Shown in pieces: positions 33,341 through 41,509 of a stretch of 64,000 nt of DNA (position 1 is its first letter; each line of letters begins with the position of its first letter). The notes beneath the pieces are model-generated. The model ran no database searches. It was not told the origin of the DNA and was given only the letters and a program-made list of their open reading frames with translations. The position numbers were made by a program, and so were the translations under genes. Origin of the DNA: Nocardioides sp. zg-1308 (GTDB lineage Bacteria > Actinomycetota > Actinomycetes > Propionibacteriales > Nocardioidaceae); the NCBI RefSeq assembly GCF_013155375.1, contig NZ_JABJQY010000004.1, positions 124,001-188,000 on the forward strand, read 5' to 3'.

Positions 33341-35608
33341 CTAGAGGATCCGGCGCCGCCGGGCGGCCTCGACGGCCTCCGCGCGGGACCTCGCTCCGAG
33401 CTTGCGGAAGGCTGACCGGGTGTGGGACTTCACGGTGTTCGGGGAGAGGTAGAGCTCCCCGGCCACCTCCCGCAGGCTCAGGGGGCCTTGCAGCAGGCGC
33501 AGGACGTCGACCTCGCGCGCGGTCAGCTGCTCGCCGCCTCCGCGGCTGCTCGCACCGGCGCCGGTGAGGGACCGGATGGCGGCCAGCCGCGCGCGCACGC
33601 CGGCCACGCCGTCGGCGTAGCCGGACACCAGGTCGTCGATCTCGTCGAGCAGCTCGAGCGCGAGTGGGGTGTCACCGCTCAGGGCGGCCACCCGGGCCAT
33701 GACGGTGAGGTGGTGGATGGTCATCCACGGCGCGTACGTCATGTGCCGGCGCCGGATGGACAACCCTCGCCGGCACGTGGCCATCGCCTCGTCGAGGCGT
33801 CCGGCCGAGGCCTGGACCTGCGCGAGCGCCGTCAGGCTGATCGACATCTGGGGCATCTCGTGCATCGCGCGGGCGTCGACGATCGCGGCCGCCAGCTCGG
33901 CCGCCTCGCGGCTCCGCTCGTGGTCGCCGCGCTCGTCCTCGATGAACGCCTCCAGCGCGAGACCGTTGACGCGCAGCGTGGCCGGTGCGGCCTCGCACCT
34001 CCTCACCTCCGTGAGGAGCGCCATCGCTCCGTCCAGGTCGCCCTCGAGGTACGCGAGGTGGCCCAGCGAGTGCTGGGCGATGGCGTAGCCGCGGGTGCGC
34101 GGGTCCGTCTCCAGCTCGACGGCCCGGCGGGCAGCGCGAGCCATGTCGCCCGGTCCGCCGTAGCCGTAGGAGGCGCGCATGAGGGCGACGGCCGACTCGA
34201 CGGAGTGCGTCCCGTCCGGCAGGGGTCCCACGTCGGCCAGCGGCTCGAGGGCCTGCATGTGCTGGGCCTGGGCCGGTCGGTCGCCCCGCACGGTGGCGAG
34301 CCACGCCGCCGTCACGCCCGCTGCTGCGTCGGTGGCGACGACGCGGGGGTCCAGCGCGCGCATCCACGCGCGCACGGTGCCGGAGCGGCCGACGTCGTAG
34401 TAGTCGAACCAGTTCTCCTGGATGACGGTCGCCGCCGCCCGGTGGTCACCCGCGTCGACGAGGTGGGCGACCGCGTCGTCGACGTAGCCGTTGGCCCGGA
34501 ACCACGCCGCGGCCCGCCGGTGCATCTCGGCGACGTCGTCACCGAGCGTCGCCTCGAGCTGGCTGCGCACGACGGCGGCGAACAGGTGGTGGAAGCGGAA
34601 CCAGGTGCCCGTGTCGTCGAGGGGGACGAGGAACAGGTTCTCCCGCGCCAGCGCGGCGAGCGTGCCGGCCGATCCCGACCGGCCGGCCACGGCGTCGCAG
34701 AGGGGCGCGCAGAACCTCTCGAGGATCGAGGCCCGGAGGATCAGGTCGCGCACCGGTGGCGGGTGCTGGCTCAAGACCTCCTCGGTGACGTAGGTGCCGA
34801 CGAACCGGTTCGCCGTCCGGGCGTGGGGCGCCACCGTGCTGGTGCTGTCATCGTGTGCGCGCAGCAAGACGGAGAGATAGAGCCCCGCCGGCCATCCCTC
34901 CGTGTCGTCGACCAGCTCGTCGAGGTCCGCGTCGGGGAGGTCGACGCCTTCCCGGGCGGCGAGCTCGCGAGCCTCGTCCCGGGTGAACGCGAGGTCGTCG
35001 GCGCGGAGCTCCGCGAGCCCTCCCGAGGCGCGCAGGCGTCCCAGCCGGAGGCCGGGGTCGGACCGCGACGTGATCACGAGGCTGGTCGACGGGGGCAGGT
35101 TCTCGACGAGGAAGCCGACCTGTTCGTGGCACTCGGGCGAGACCAGGACGTGGAAGTCGTCGAGCACCAAGGTGATGCCGTCCGACGTCGCTGCCAGCGC
35201 GTTGAGGAGGTGGGGGAGCAGGCGGGTGCGGACGTCGGCGCTCGCGGCGACGAGGAACATGGGCAGGTCGGGAGCGAGGAAGCAGCCGGCGCGCTGCAAC
35301 GCCGTCGCGATGTGGGCCCACAGCCTGGCCGGGTCGTTGTCCCCGGCGTCGATCGAGACCCACGCCGCGGCACGCTCCCCCCTCCGCGAGGCAAGCCACT
35401 GGGCGACGACCGTGGTCTTGCCGTACCCCGCCGGGGCCGCGACGAGCGTCACGCTCCGGCTCACGGAGCGGTCCAGGACGTCGAGGAGCCGAGGGCGTCC
35501 GACCCAGCCGTCGCGCGCCGGCGGCCGGTGCAGCTTCGCCTCGAGGAACTGGTCGACCGAGCGGGGCGCGGGCTCGAGGAGCACGACGTGCTCGGGGCGT
35601 TCGCTCAT
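33341..35608 (-). CDS. LAL-type (MalT-like) LuxR-family transcriptional activator
   Basis: A 755-residue paralogue of the regulator at 5449-7731. Walker A is APAGYGKTT (58-66), Walker B is ITLVLDDFHVL, and there are long TPR-like repeats and a C-terminal HTH (LSLREVAGELYLSPNTVKSH). The two share the KLHRPP/KLHPPP opening typical of the class and similar HTH recognition helices, so they may read the same DNA element. ATG at 35608 follows AAGGTG; the much longer open frame upstream is antisense to the MFS gene and was rejected. Confidence 0.9.
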   Translation of the reverse strand: MSERPEHVVLLEPAPRSVDQFLEAKLHRPPARDGWVGRPRLLDVLDRSVSRSVTLVAAPAGYGKTTVVAQWLASRRGERAAAWVSIDAGDNDPARLWAHIATALQRAGCFLAPDLPMFLVAASADVRTRLLPHLLNALAATSDGITLVLDDFHVLVSPECHEQVGFLVENLPPSTSLVITSRSDPGLRLGRLRASGGLAELRADDLAFTRDEARELAAREGVDLPDADLDELVDDTEGWPAGLYLSVLLRAHDDSTSTVAPHARTANRFVGTYVTEEVLSQHPPPVRDLILRASILERFCAPLCDAVAGRSGSAGTLAALARENLFLVPLDDTGTWFRFHHLFAAVVRSQLEATLGDDVAEMHRRAAAWFRANGYVDDAVAHLVDAGDHRAAATVIQENWFDYYDVGRSGTVRAWMRALDPRVVATDAAAGVTAAWLATVRGDRPAQAQHMQALEPLADVGPLPDGTHSVESAVALMRASYGYGGPGDMARAARRAVELETDPRTRGYAIAQHSLGHLAYLEGDLDGAMALLTEVRRCEAAPATLRVNGLALEAFIEDERGDHERSREAAELAAAIVDARAMHEMPQMSISLTALAQVQASAGRLDEAMATCRRGLSIRRRHMTYAPWMTIHHLTVMARVAALSGDTPLALELLDEIDDLVSGYADGVAGVRARLAAIRSLTGAGASSRGGGEQLTAREVDVLRLLQGPLSLREVAGELYLSPNTVKSHTRSAFRKLGARSRAEAVEAARRRRIL

Positions 35609-35677
35609 GGGGGCACCTTGCGACAGGGGTGCGCGGATGCGGGTGACGTCATCGTAGTCGCCGAGTAGCCTCGGCCC

Positions 35678-37018
35678 GTGACGGACGTCGCTGGGCCCGT
35701 GGAGGACGGCTCGCCGGGAGCGTCCCGGCGCGCTCTGCGCGCGGCGTGCATCGGCAACACCGTGGAGTGGTACGACTTCGCCGTCTTCGGGAGCCTGGCG
35801 ATCGTCATCACACCGGTCTTCTTCCCCGCGGAGGACAGCACGAGCGTGCTGCTGGCCGCCTTCGCCGTCTACGCCACGGCGTTCCTGATGCGCCCGGTGG
35901 GCGCTGTGCTCTTCGGACGGATCGGTGACCTGCGGGGGCGCCGGGTGGTCTTCTCGGCGGTCCTCCTCCTGATGACCGGCGCGACGGTCGCCGTCGGGCT
36001 GCTCCCGGGTTACGCCCGGATCGGCGTCCTGGCAAGCGTGCTCGTCGTCGTCCTGCGTGCGCTGCAGGGACTGGCCGCAGGCGGCGAGGCCGGCTTGGCG
36101 TCGGTCTTCATCACCGAGCACGCGGCGCCCGGGCGCCGCGGGGCGACGGCTGCCTGGCAGATCGCGACCCAAGGGCTCGGGCTCGCCCTGGGCTTCGGCC
36201 TGGCGGCCGTCCTGATCGAGGTCCTCCCCACGGCTGACCATCCGGGCTGGTGGCGGCTCGCGTTCGTCCTCGCGCTGCCGCTGGGCATCGTGGGATTCCT
36301 GCTGCGTCGCTCGACGTTGGAGAGCCCGCACTTCGTGGCCCTCGCTCGACGAGGCGCCACCAGCTCGAGCCCGGTCACGAGCCTGTGGCGCGAGCACCGC
36401 GACGGCATCGTGGCCGGTTTCGCGCTGGCAGGCACCGGCGCCCTCGCCCTGAACACGATGTTCGTCTTCGTGCCCAACCACGTGGTCGCGACCACAGGTC
36501 GCTCGTTGTCGACCGCGCTCATGACCGGGTCATTCGGGCTGGTCACCGCGGCTGGCGCGGCCCTGGCGCTCGGCCGCCTGTCCGACAGGACCGGTCGACG
36601 GCCTGTCGTCCTGACGTGCCTCGCCGCTCTGGCCGTCATGGCCGTCCCGATGGCCTGGCTGGCCGCCCGCGGGGGGCTGCTCGCGTTGCTCGCCGTGCAG
36701 GTCCTGGCCGGCATCGCCATCGGGGGTGCCCTGTCCGTCGCGATGGTCGCCGAGATGTTCCCGACCGAGGTGCGCGTCACGGGTCTGGCCGTGGCGTCAG
36801 GCCTCTCGTCCGCCCTGCTCGGCGGGACCGCCCCGCTCGTCAACCAGTCCGTGGTGGCCGCCACCGGCTTCGAGCTGTTCCCCGGCGTCTACGTGGCCTG
36901 TGCTGCGGTCGCCGCCCTGCTCGTCCTCCGCACCTGGCCGGAGACCGCGTTCGCGCCGCTGCGCACTGCGACGGTTGGACGGGCATCCCCCGTCGCAGGG
37001 GAGGCCCCGCCGTCCTAG
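35678..37018 (+). CDS. MFS transporter, metabolite:H+ symporter (MHS) type
   Basis: A 446-residue, 12-helix transporter with the MHS signature IGNTVEWYDFAVFG in the first helix, GRIGDLRGRRVV in loop 2-3 and LSDRTGRRPVV in loop 8-9. Members import organic acids, osmolytes or shikimate with protons. GTG at 35678 is the likely start. A -10-like TAGCCT ends seven bases before it and TGACGT lies 16 bp further upstream, so the transcript is probably leaderless. Divergent from the LAL regulator gene with 69 bp between starts. Confidence 0.88.
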   Translation: MTDVAGPVEDGSPGASRRALRAACIGNTVEWYDFAVFGSLAIVITPVFFPAEDSTSVLLAAFAVYATAFLMRPVGAVLFGRIGDLRGRRVVFSAVLLLMTGATVAVGLLPGYARIGVLASVLVVVLRALQGLAAGGEAGLASVFITEHAAPGRRGATAAWQIATQGLGLALGFGLAAVLIEVLPTADHPGWWRLAFVLALPLGIVGFLLRRSTLESPHFVALARRGATSSSPVTSLWREHRDGIVAGFALAGTGALALNTMFVFVPNHVVATTGRSLSTALMTGSFGLVTAAGAALALGRLSDRTGRRPVVLTCLAALAVMAVPMAWLAARGGLLALLAVQVLAGIAIGGALSVAMVAEMFPTEVRVTGLAVASGLSSALLGGTAPLVNQSVVAATGFELFPGVYVACAAVAALLVLRTWPETAFAPLRTATVGRASPVAGEAPPS

Positions 37019-37070
37019 GTGGGCCACCGTGGGGCTCCGGCTCACACAGAGAGAGAGAAGGACGGGCGCT

Positions 37071-37142
37071 GTGTTCTACACGATCATCTTCGCGGTCTTG
37101 GCGGTCCTCATCATCCTCGCGGTGCTGGCACGCCGGAGATAG
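37071..37142 (+). CDS. 23-residue single-helix membrane peptide
   Basis: A GTG-started frame encoding one hydrophobic helix with a basic end: VFYTIIFAVLAVLIILAV followed by LARRR and a stop. AAGGA lies about nine bases upstream within GAGAGAAGGACG. The composition is that of a small positive-inside membrane peptide. It is too short for routine gene calling; reality would need conservation or expression evidence. It follows the MFS gene by 52 bp. Confidence 0.5.
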   Translation: MFYTIIFAVLAVLIILAVLARRR

Positions 37143-37184
37143 GTCAGGGGAAGGCAGGAGCGGGGGAGGCCCATCAGCCCGGAC

Positions 37185-37739
37185 TCATCTCCCCGGGTGG
37201 GCCATCGCGTCCACCGCGACGGTCACGGCCAGGACGAGGGCGAGGTCCTGGCCGGGAGCGACCTCCACACCGTAGGTGTCGCGGACGCGGAACCACTTCT
37301 TGGAGACCTCCGCGACGGTGCCGCTGTCGGACTCGATCTCGTACTCGTGGTCGGCGATGCTCCCGTGGACGCTCCAGTCGTCACCCTCCGTGCGGTCGAC
37401 CTTCCAGCGCTCGCGGAGGGGGGACACGAGTGCCTTGTGCACGAGGGCGACCTGCTCGCCGTCAGCATCCTCGACAGCCATCGAGTCGCGGATGTGGAGC
37501 ACGCGCGTCTGGATGCGGTGGACCCGGGTTCCGTGCACGTCCTCGAGGTCGAGCGTGTCGCGCAGTCGCACGGCCTTTCCGTCGACCCGGAGGAACCGGC
37601 CGCCGGCCTCGTCCTCGATCCAGTAGTCGTCCCCGATGGAGAGCAGCTTCTGCCGCATCCGGAAGCGGACGGCGGAGCCGCCGCGCCCGAAGACCTCCCG
37701 CTTCTCCTGACGCTTCTCCCGCCGGTCGCGCATGGACAT
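37185..37739 (-). CDS. LURP-one-related / scramblase-like family protein
   Basis: A 184-residue protein with a charged start (MSMRDRREKRQEKREVFGRG) and the LURP-one beta-barrel pattern: RMRQKLLSIGDDYWIEDEAG, VHRIQTRVLHIRDSMAVED and AEVSKKWFRVRDTYGVEV. The fold is shared with Tubby and phospholipid scramblases; members are often called YxjI-like. ATG at 37739 follows GAGAGGGGAC, and the longer start at 37874 lies upstream of the predicted transcript. Promoter at 37768-37814. Confidence 0.87.
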   Translation of the reverse strand: MSMRDRREKRQEKREVFGRGGSAVRFRMRQKLLSIGDDYWIEDEAGGRFLRVDGKAVRLRDTLDLEDVHGTRVHRIQTRVLHIRDSMAVEDADGEQVALVHKALVSPLRERWKVDRTEGDDWSVHGSIADHEYEIESDSGTVAEVSKKWFRVRDTYGVEVAPGQDLALVLAVTVAVDAMAHPGR

Positions 37740-37767
37740 GGGCCGTCCCCTCTCGTCGTCGAGGACG

Positions 37768-37814
37768 ACGGTCGTCCTCGCGCAGCGGGCCGACCTCACC
37801 CGCGGTGAGTGAGG
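37768..37814 (-). promoter_or_regulatory. inverted-repeat promoter of the LURP-one gene
   Basis: CCTCACCC (37794-37801), 5 bp, GAGTGAGG (37807-37814). Leftward: GGGTGAGG, 20 bp, then GACCGT (37773-37768). Confidence 0.6.
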
Positions 37815-37876
37815 CGACACCGCCGGGCAAGGCTGGTGCGCGAACACGTCAGTGTCGACGGCACGAGCGGACACCG

Positions 37877-37923
37877 CTTCGCCCGTTTCCGGTGAGGGGA
37901 CGGCGGCCCGTGAGCCCTACCGT
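37877..37923 (+). promoter_or_regulatory. inverted-repeat promoter upstream of 37981
   Basis: CTTCGCCC (37877-37884), 5 bp, CGGTGAGG (37890-37897), 20 bp, TACCGT (37918-37923). Confidence 0.6.
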
Positions 37924-37980
37924 CGAAGGGCCCCAGCCACCGGCCGGTGGCCGCGGCGAGGTTCCGTCGGAGGAGACCGG

Positions 37981-38208
37981 ATGCGGGGCGACGAGGTGGT
38001 GGCGATGACCAGGATGCTCATCCGCGTGGACGGGATCGTGTCGGACGAGCTGGTGAGCGCGTTCCCCCAGCTGTCGGCGCGGGCGCAACGGACCGAGACC
38101 ACCCTGGTCGGCGACGTGATCGACCAGGAGGAGCTGCAGGGCGTGCTCAACCTGCTCAGCACCCTCGGCATCACGGTCGTGGAGGTCCTGACCATCCCGT
38201 CCGACTGA
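37981..38208 (+). CDS. small protein of the YEIRV-type domain family
   Basis: A 75-residue protein with MLIRVDGIVSDELVSAF, a TTLVGDV strand, a DQEELQGVLNLL helix and a final LGITVVEVLTI. It aligns by pattern with the 5109-5330 product and with both domains of the 7736-8209 product. ATG at 37981 follows GGAGGAG by six bases; the in-frame start at 37852 precedes the predicted promoter. It lies directly upstream of the second cardiolipin synthase, while the tandem-domain gene lies near the first. Function unknown. Confidence 0.78.
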   Translation: MRGDEVVAMTRMLIRVDGIVSDELVSAFPQLSARAQRTETTLVGDVIDQEELQGVLNLLSTLGITVVEVLTIPSD

Positions 38209-38215
38209 CCGGTGC

Positions 38216-38262
38216 GTTCACCCGTCCCGGGTGACGCTGGTGGGCGCAGTCGTTCCTAGCGT
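38216..38262 (+). promoter_or_regulatory. inverted-repeat promoter of the second cardiolipin synthase
   Basis: GTTCACCC (38216-38223), 5 bp, GGGTGACG (38229-38236), 20 bp, TAGCGT (38257-38262). The six inner bases of each arm are perfectly complementary. Confidence 0.7.
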
Positions 38263-38337
38263 GAGGCCGGTGCCCCACCGACGTCGTCGCACGGATCGTC
38301 GCGTCCGTGCCGTGCCCCCTCGGCCGACGGCCGAGCC

Positions 38338-39864
38338 ATGACGGGCGCGGGCGGTTGGATCGTCGGTCTGCTGTCGGCGGCCGTCGCGGTCGCGCACGTC
38401 GTCATCTGCGCGCTGGCCCTCGGCGTGCTGCCGGGGAACCGCAAGCCGTCCACGGCCATGGCGTGGCTGATCCTCATCCTCGCGGTGCCCTTCCTCGGCT
38501 TCGTGGCGTTCCTGTTCTTCGGCTCGACCTCCGTGGGACGTACGCGTCGGGCGTGGCAGCGGGACGTCAACGCCCGGGTGCTGGACGCCGTCGCGACGCG
38601 AGCGCCGGCGGACGCACCCTCGCCAGGGGACCACGACGGACGGGACGCGCCTGTCGGCGCGACCGCCGCCGAGGTCGACGGCCTCGCCCGGCTCAACCGC
38701 CACCTCGGTGCCCTGCCGATGGTCGAGGGCAACGAGGTCGAGGTGCTGCCGGACTACCTGGGCAGCATCGAGGCGATGCGCGTCGCGGTGGCCGGCGCGC
38801 AGCGGTTCGTCCACGTGGAGTTCTACATCGCCGCCTGGGACGAGGTCACCGACGGGTTCTTCACGGAGCTCGTGGCGGCTGCCGCCCGCGGCGTGGAGGT
38901 CCGGCTCCTGTTCGACCACCTCGGCACCCGCGCCGTACCCGGCTACAAGGACTTCCTGAAGCGGCTGGAGGGCACGGGCGTGGCCTGGGCACCGATGCTG
39001 CCGATCGGCCTGAGGAAGGGGCAGGTGCGGCGTCCGGACCTCCGCAACCACCGCAAGGTCGTGGTCGTCGACGGACACGTCGGCTTCATCGGGTCCCAGA
39101 ACCTCATCGAGCCCGGCTACGACGACGAGGGCAACCATCGCCGCGGCCTGACGTACGTCGAGCTCGTCGTGCGCCTCAGCGGCCCGGTCGTGCGCCAGCT
39201 CGCTGTGGTGTTCGCGACCGACTGGGTGGCGGAGACGGGCGAGGAGCTGGCGCACACGCTGGGGGAGACCGCCGCCGAGCCGGGGTCGGCGCGAAGCCCG
39301 GAGACGGTGGCCGGGGTCGCCTGCCAGGTTGTGCCGTCGGGCCCGGGGTTCGTCACGGAGAACAACCTGCGGCTGTTCAACTCCATGCTCTACTCGGCCC
39401 GGGCGAGCGTCTCGGTGACCTCGCCCTACTTCGTGCCCGACGAGACGTTGCTCTACGCCATGACGACCGCGGCGCAGCGCGGCGTCCACGTGGAGCTGTT
39501 CGTGTCGGCGGTGGCCGACCAGTTCATGGTCTTCCACGCGCAGCGCTCCTACTACCAGGCGCTGCTGGAGGCCGGCGTGCGCATCTGGCTCTACCCCGAG
39601 CCCTACGTGCTGCACGCGAAGTTCTTCACCGTGGACGACGCCCTGGCAGTCGTCGGGTCCTCGAACATGGACTACCGGTCCTTCGCGCTGAACTACGAGT
39701 GCGTCGTCCTCGCCTCCAGCCCCGAGCTGGTGACCCGGCTGCGGGTCGTCCAGGACGACTACCGGCGCCTGTCGACCGAGCTGACCGCCGAGGAGTGGTC
39801 GCGGCGCGGGTGGCGGGCCGCGTACGTCGACAACCTCATGCGGCTCACCGCCGCGCTGCAGTGA
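38338..39864 (+). CDS. cls: cardiolipin synthase (PLD family)
   Basis: A 508-residue paralogue of 8821-10272. It has two N-terminal helices with PGNRKPSTAMAWLILILAV, then HKD motif 1 (HRKVVVVDGHVGFIGSQN) and HKD motif 2 (HAKFFTVDDALAVVGSSN). It carries an extra ~20-residue Asp/Pro-rich insertion before the catalytic part compared with the first copy. ATG at 38338 has no strong ribosome-binding site. Expected to make cardiolipin at the membrane; two copies under the same promoter type suggest condition-specific membrane remodelling. Confidence 0.92.
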   Translation: MTGAGGWIVGLLSAAVAVAHVVICALALGVLPGNRKPSTAMAWLILILAVPFLGFVAFLFFGSTSVGRTRRAWQRDVNARVLDAVATRAPADAPSPGDHDGRDAPVGATAAEVDGLARLNRHLGALPMVEGNEVEVLPDYLGSIEAMRVAVAGAQRFVHVEFYIAAWDEVTDGFFTELVAAAARGVEVRLLFDHLGTRAVPGYKDFLKRLEGTGVAWAPMLPIGLRKGQVRRPDLRNHRKVVVVDGHVGFIGSQNLIEPGYDDEGNHRRGLTYVELVVRLSGPVVRQLAVVFATDWVAETGEELAHTLGETAAEPGSARSPETVAGVACQVVPSGPGFVTENNLRLFNSMLYSARASVSVTSPYFVPDETLLYAMTTAAQRGVHVELFVSAVADQFMVFHAQRSYYQALLEAGVRIWLYPEPYVLHAKFFTVDDALAVVGSSNMDYRSFALNYECVVLASSPELVTRLRVVQDDYRRLSTELTAEEWSRRGWRAAYVDNLMRLTAALQ

Positions 39865-39880
39865 CGGGGGACGGTCGTCC

Positions 39881-40300
39881 TCAGTCGGCCTGCATGAGCC
39901 GCTGGCACAGCGCCCAGATGATGAACGCGTCGAAGGCCAGGACCACGATCGCCCACAGGGGGTAGTAGGGCAGGAACGCGAAGTTGCTCAGCGAGCTGAC
40001 GAACGCGACGCCGATGCCCGCGCTGAGCGCCCACTGGTTGCCAGAGAAGATGCCGACGGCGATGGCGATCGCGAGGGCACCGATCACCAGGTGCACCCAT
40101 CCCCACGCGGTGATGTCGAAGCTGTACGAGTACTCGCCCCCGAGGACGTAGATGTCGTCGTTGGCGATGGCCGCGATGCCGGCCAGCACCTGCCACACGC
40201 CGGTCAGCCCCAGCATGGTCGCGGCGAAGATGGTCCCCCCGCCCGCCACGATCCCCTTCGTCGACGAGTCATGGTCGCGGTGCGCTCGAGTCGTGCTCAT
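39881..40300 (-). CDS. DUF7144 family membrane protein
   Basis: A 139-residue third copy of the family (ITAWGWVHLVIGALAIAIAV, after GLTGVWQVLAGIAAI) with a hydrophilic N-terminus rich in His, Asp and Ser. ATG at 40300 follows GGAGGA. It converges on the cardiolipin synthase gene with 16 bp between stops and is driven from 40348-40394. Confidence 0.87.
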   Translation of the reverse strand: MSTTRAHRDHDSSTKGIVAGGGTIFAATMLGLTGVWQVLAGIAAIANDDIYVLGGEYSYSFDITAWGWVHLVIGALAIAIAVGIFSGNQWALSAGIGVAFVSSLSNFAFLPYYPLWAIVVLAFDAFIIWALCQRLMQAD

Positions 40301-40347
40301 CGTTCCTCCAGGTGTTGGACCAGCCGGTCGTCGGCTGCGTACCCCGG

Positions 40348-40394
40348 ACGCTAGGCACGGCGCGGACGTCCCTCCTCACCCGTGACGGAGGAGG
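40348..40394 (-). promoter_or_regulatory. inverted-repeat promoter of the third DUF7144 gene
   Basis: CCTCACCC (40374-40381), 5 bp, GGAGGAGG (40387-40394). Leftward: GGGTGAGG, 20 bp, then TAGCGT (40353-40348). This is the rightmost member of the promoter set. Confidence 0.7.
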
Positions 40395-40493
40395 TCCTGG
40401 GCGGTCGCGTCCTGCGGGCGGCGTGACAGCGCCGGGCCGCTGTTGTGGGAGAGGCGTGGCGCAGAACCCACGCCTGACCCGGAGGGACCGCTG

Positions 40494-40547
40494 ATGTCTG
40501 TCTGGCGACGTGCGAGGCCGAGCAGGCCTGGTCCCGCGCGGGCCTAG
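40494..40547 (+). CDS. possible 17-residue basic peptide
   Basis: ATG at 40494 is preceded at ideal distance by GGAGGG and opens a frame encoding MSVWRRARPSRPGPARA, then TAG. The strong ribosome-binding site is the only support; it could be a leader peptide or chance. It lies in an otherwise empty stretch and touches the end of the convergent nuclease gene. Confidence 0.25.
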   Translation: MSVWRRARPSRPGPARA

Positions 40548-41398
40548 CCCGCGGGGTGGTCCCCGGCGGCGGCCTCGGCCACCACCTCCCCGGTCAGGCC
40601 GTCGACCAGCCGGGTCCCGTCGGCGGCGCCCCGCAACGCCCGCACCGCGATGGCCCGCCGGCTGAAGGACTGTCCCTCGATGCCCTCGTCGGGTGAGCTG
40701 ACGACCCAACGCCGGGCCGGTCGCCCGTCGCGAGCCGGGCGCTCCGGCTCGGGGTCGCGGTCGGACAGGGCGACGTAGTCGCCGTGGAGCGCCTCGGCGA
40801 GGCGAGCGGCCCGCACCCGACCGATCCCCGGGTGCCCGCGGAGGCCGTCGGGGGCGGCCGCCGCCACGGCCGCGAGGCTGCCGTAGCCGGCGAGGAGGCT
40901 CCGGGCCATGACGGTGCTGATGCCGGGCACGACGGAGAGCATCGCCTCCGCCTGCGCCGACGGGTGCCGCGGGGCGCGACGCGGTCCCTCCCCGCGCACC
41001 GTGGGAGCGGTGCGCCGGGCGCGCTTGGCCAGCCGCGCGATCCACGCCGCGCTGTCCTCGGCGTCCAGGCTGTGCAGGACGGTGAAGCCGTCCTCGACCA
41101 GCCGGCAGACGGCGCCGCGCCACGCGTCCTCGGCGATGCGCGGCTCGCCCTCGACGAGCAGCACCGCCTGCGGGAACGCTGACTGGATGCGCTCGGCCTG
41201 GTCGAAGATGCGCCCGTCGCGGATGGAGGCACCCAGGTCGGCCGGTCCCTTGCGCTCGACGGCCAGGCCGGGACCCAGGACGTAGTCGCCCACCGGCAGG
41301 TCCGTGAGCTGCACGTCCAGGCCGGCCGCGACCAGGGCGTCGGGGATCGAGCTGGCCCGCTCGCGGTGGTCGACCAGCACCGGACCCGTTGCGACCAC
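40544..41398 (-). CDS. ERCC4/XPF-type nuclease domain protein with helix-hairpin-helix
   Basis: A 284-residue protein. Residues about 5-130 carry the XPF/Mus81-type nuclease core (LVDHRERASSIPDAL, then VERKGPADLGASIRDGRIFD). The ERKxxxD motif is complete. A helix-hairpin-helix region follows (LSVVPGISTVMARSLLAGYG and RGHPGIGRVRAARLAEAL). It should cut branched or flapped DNA. GTG at 41398 is the start in use. The C-terminal ~70 residues are not typical of the family. Confidence 0.85.
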   Translation of the reverse strand: MVATGPVLVDHRERASSIPDALVAAGLDVQLTDLPVGDYVLGPGLAVERKGPADLGASIRDGRIFDQAERIQSAFPQAVLLVEGEPRIAEDAWRGAVCRLVEDGFTVLHSLDAEDSAAWIARLAKRARRTAPTVRGEGPRRAPRHPSAQAEAMLSVVPGISTVMARSLLAGYGSLAAVAAAAPDGLRGHPGIGRVRAARLAEALHGDYVALSDRDPEPERPARDGRPARRWVVSSPDEGIEGQSFSRRAIAVRALRGAADGTRLVDGLTGEVVAEAAAGDHPAG

Positions 41399-41450
41399 GC
41401 TCCGACGCTACCTCGCGGGTGACCCGCATCCGTCGGGGCACCCGGCGGGG

Positions 41451-41470
41451 GCGTCAAGGATGCGTCAAGG
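41451..41470 (+). promoter_or_regulatory. 11-bp-spaced direct repeats, possible response-regulator site
   Basis: GCGTCAAGG occurs at 41451-41459 and again at 41462-41470, one helical turn apart and about 40 bp before the transporter start. OmpR/PhoB-type regulators bind tandem repeats with this 11-bp period, and a KdpE-like regulator is encoded downstream at 44795. Confidence 0.4.
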
Positions 41471-41509
41471 GCGGGGGCTCGCGGAGGGCACGCCCCCGAT
41501 GCTCGAGCG

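Noticed and set aside
35609..36481. N-terminal extension of the second LAL regulator
   Set aside because: It runs antisense to the MFS gene and lacks family similarity; ATG at 35608 with AAGGTG fits the family start.
41417..41424. GGGTGACC near the nuclease/KimA-like intergenic region as a regulon promoter
   Set aside because: The left half-site and the -10 hexamer are both missing, so the regulon appears to end at 40.4 kb.
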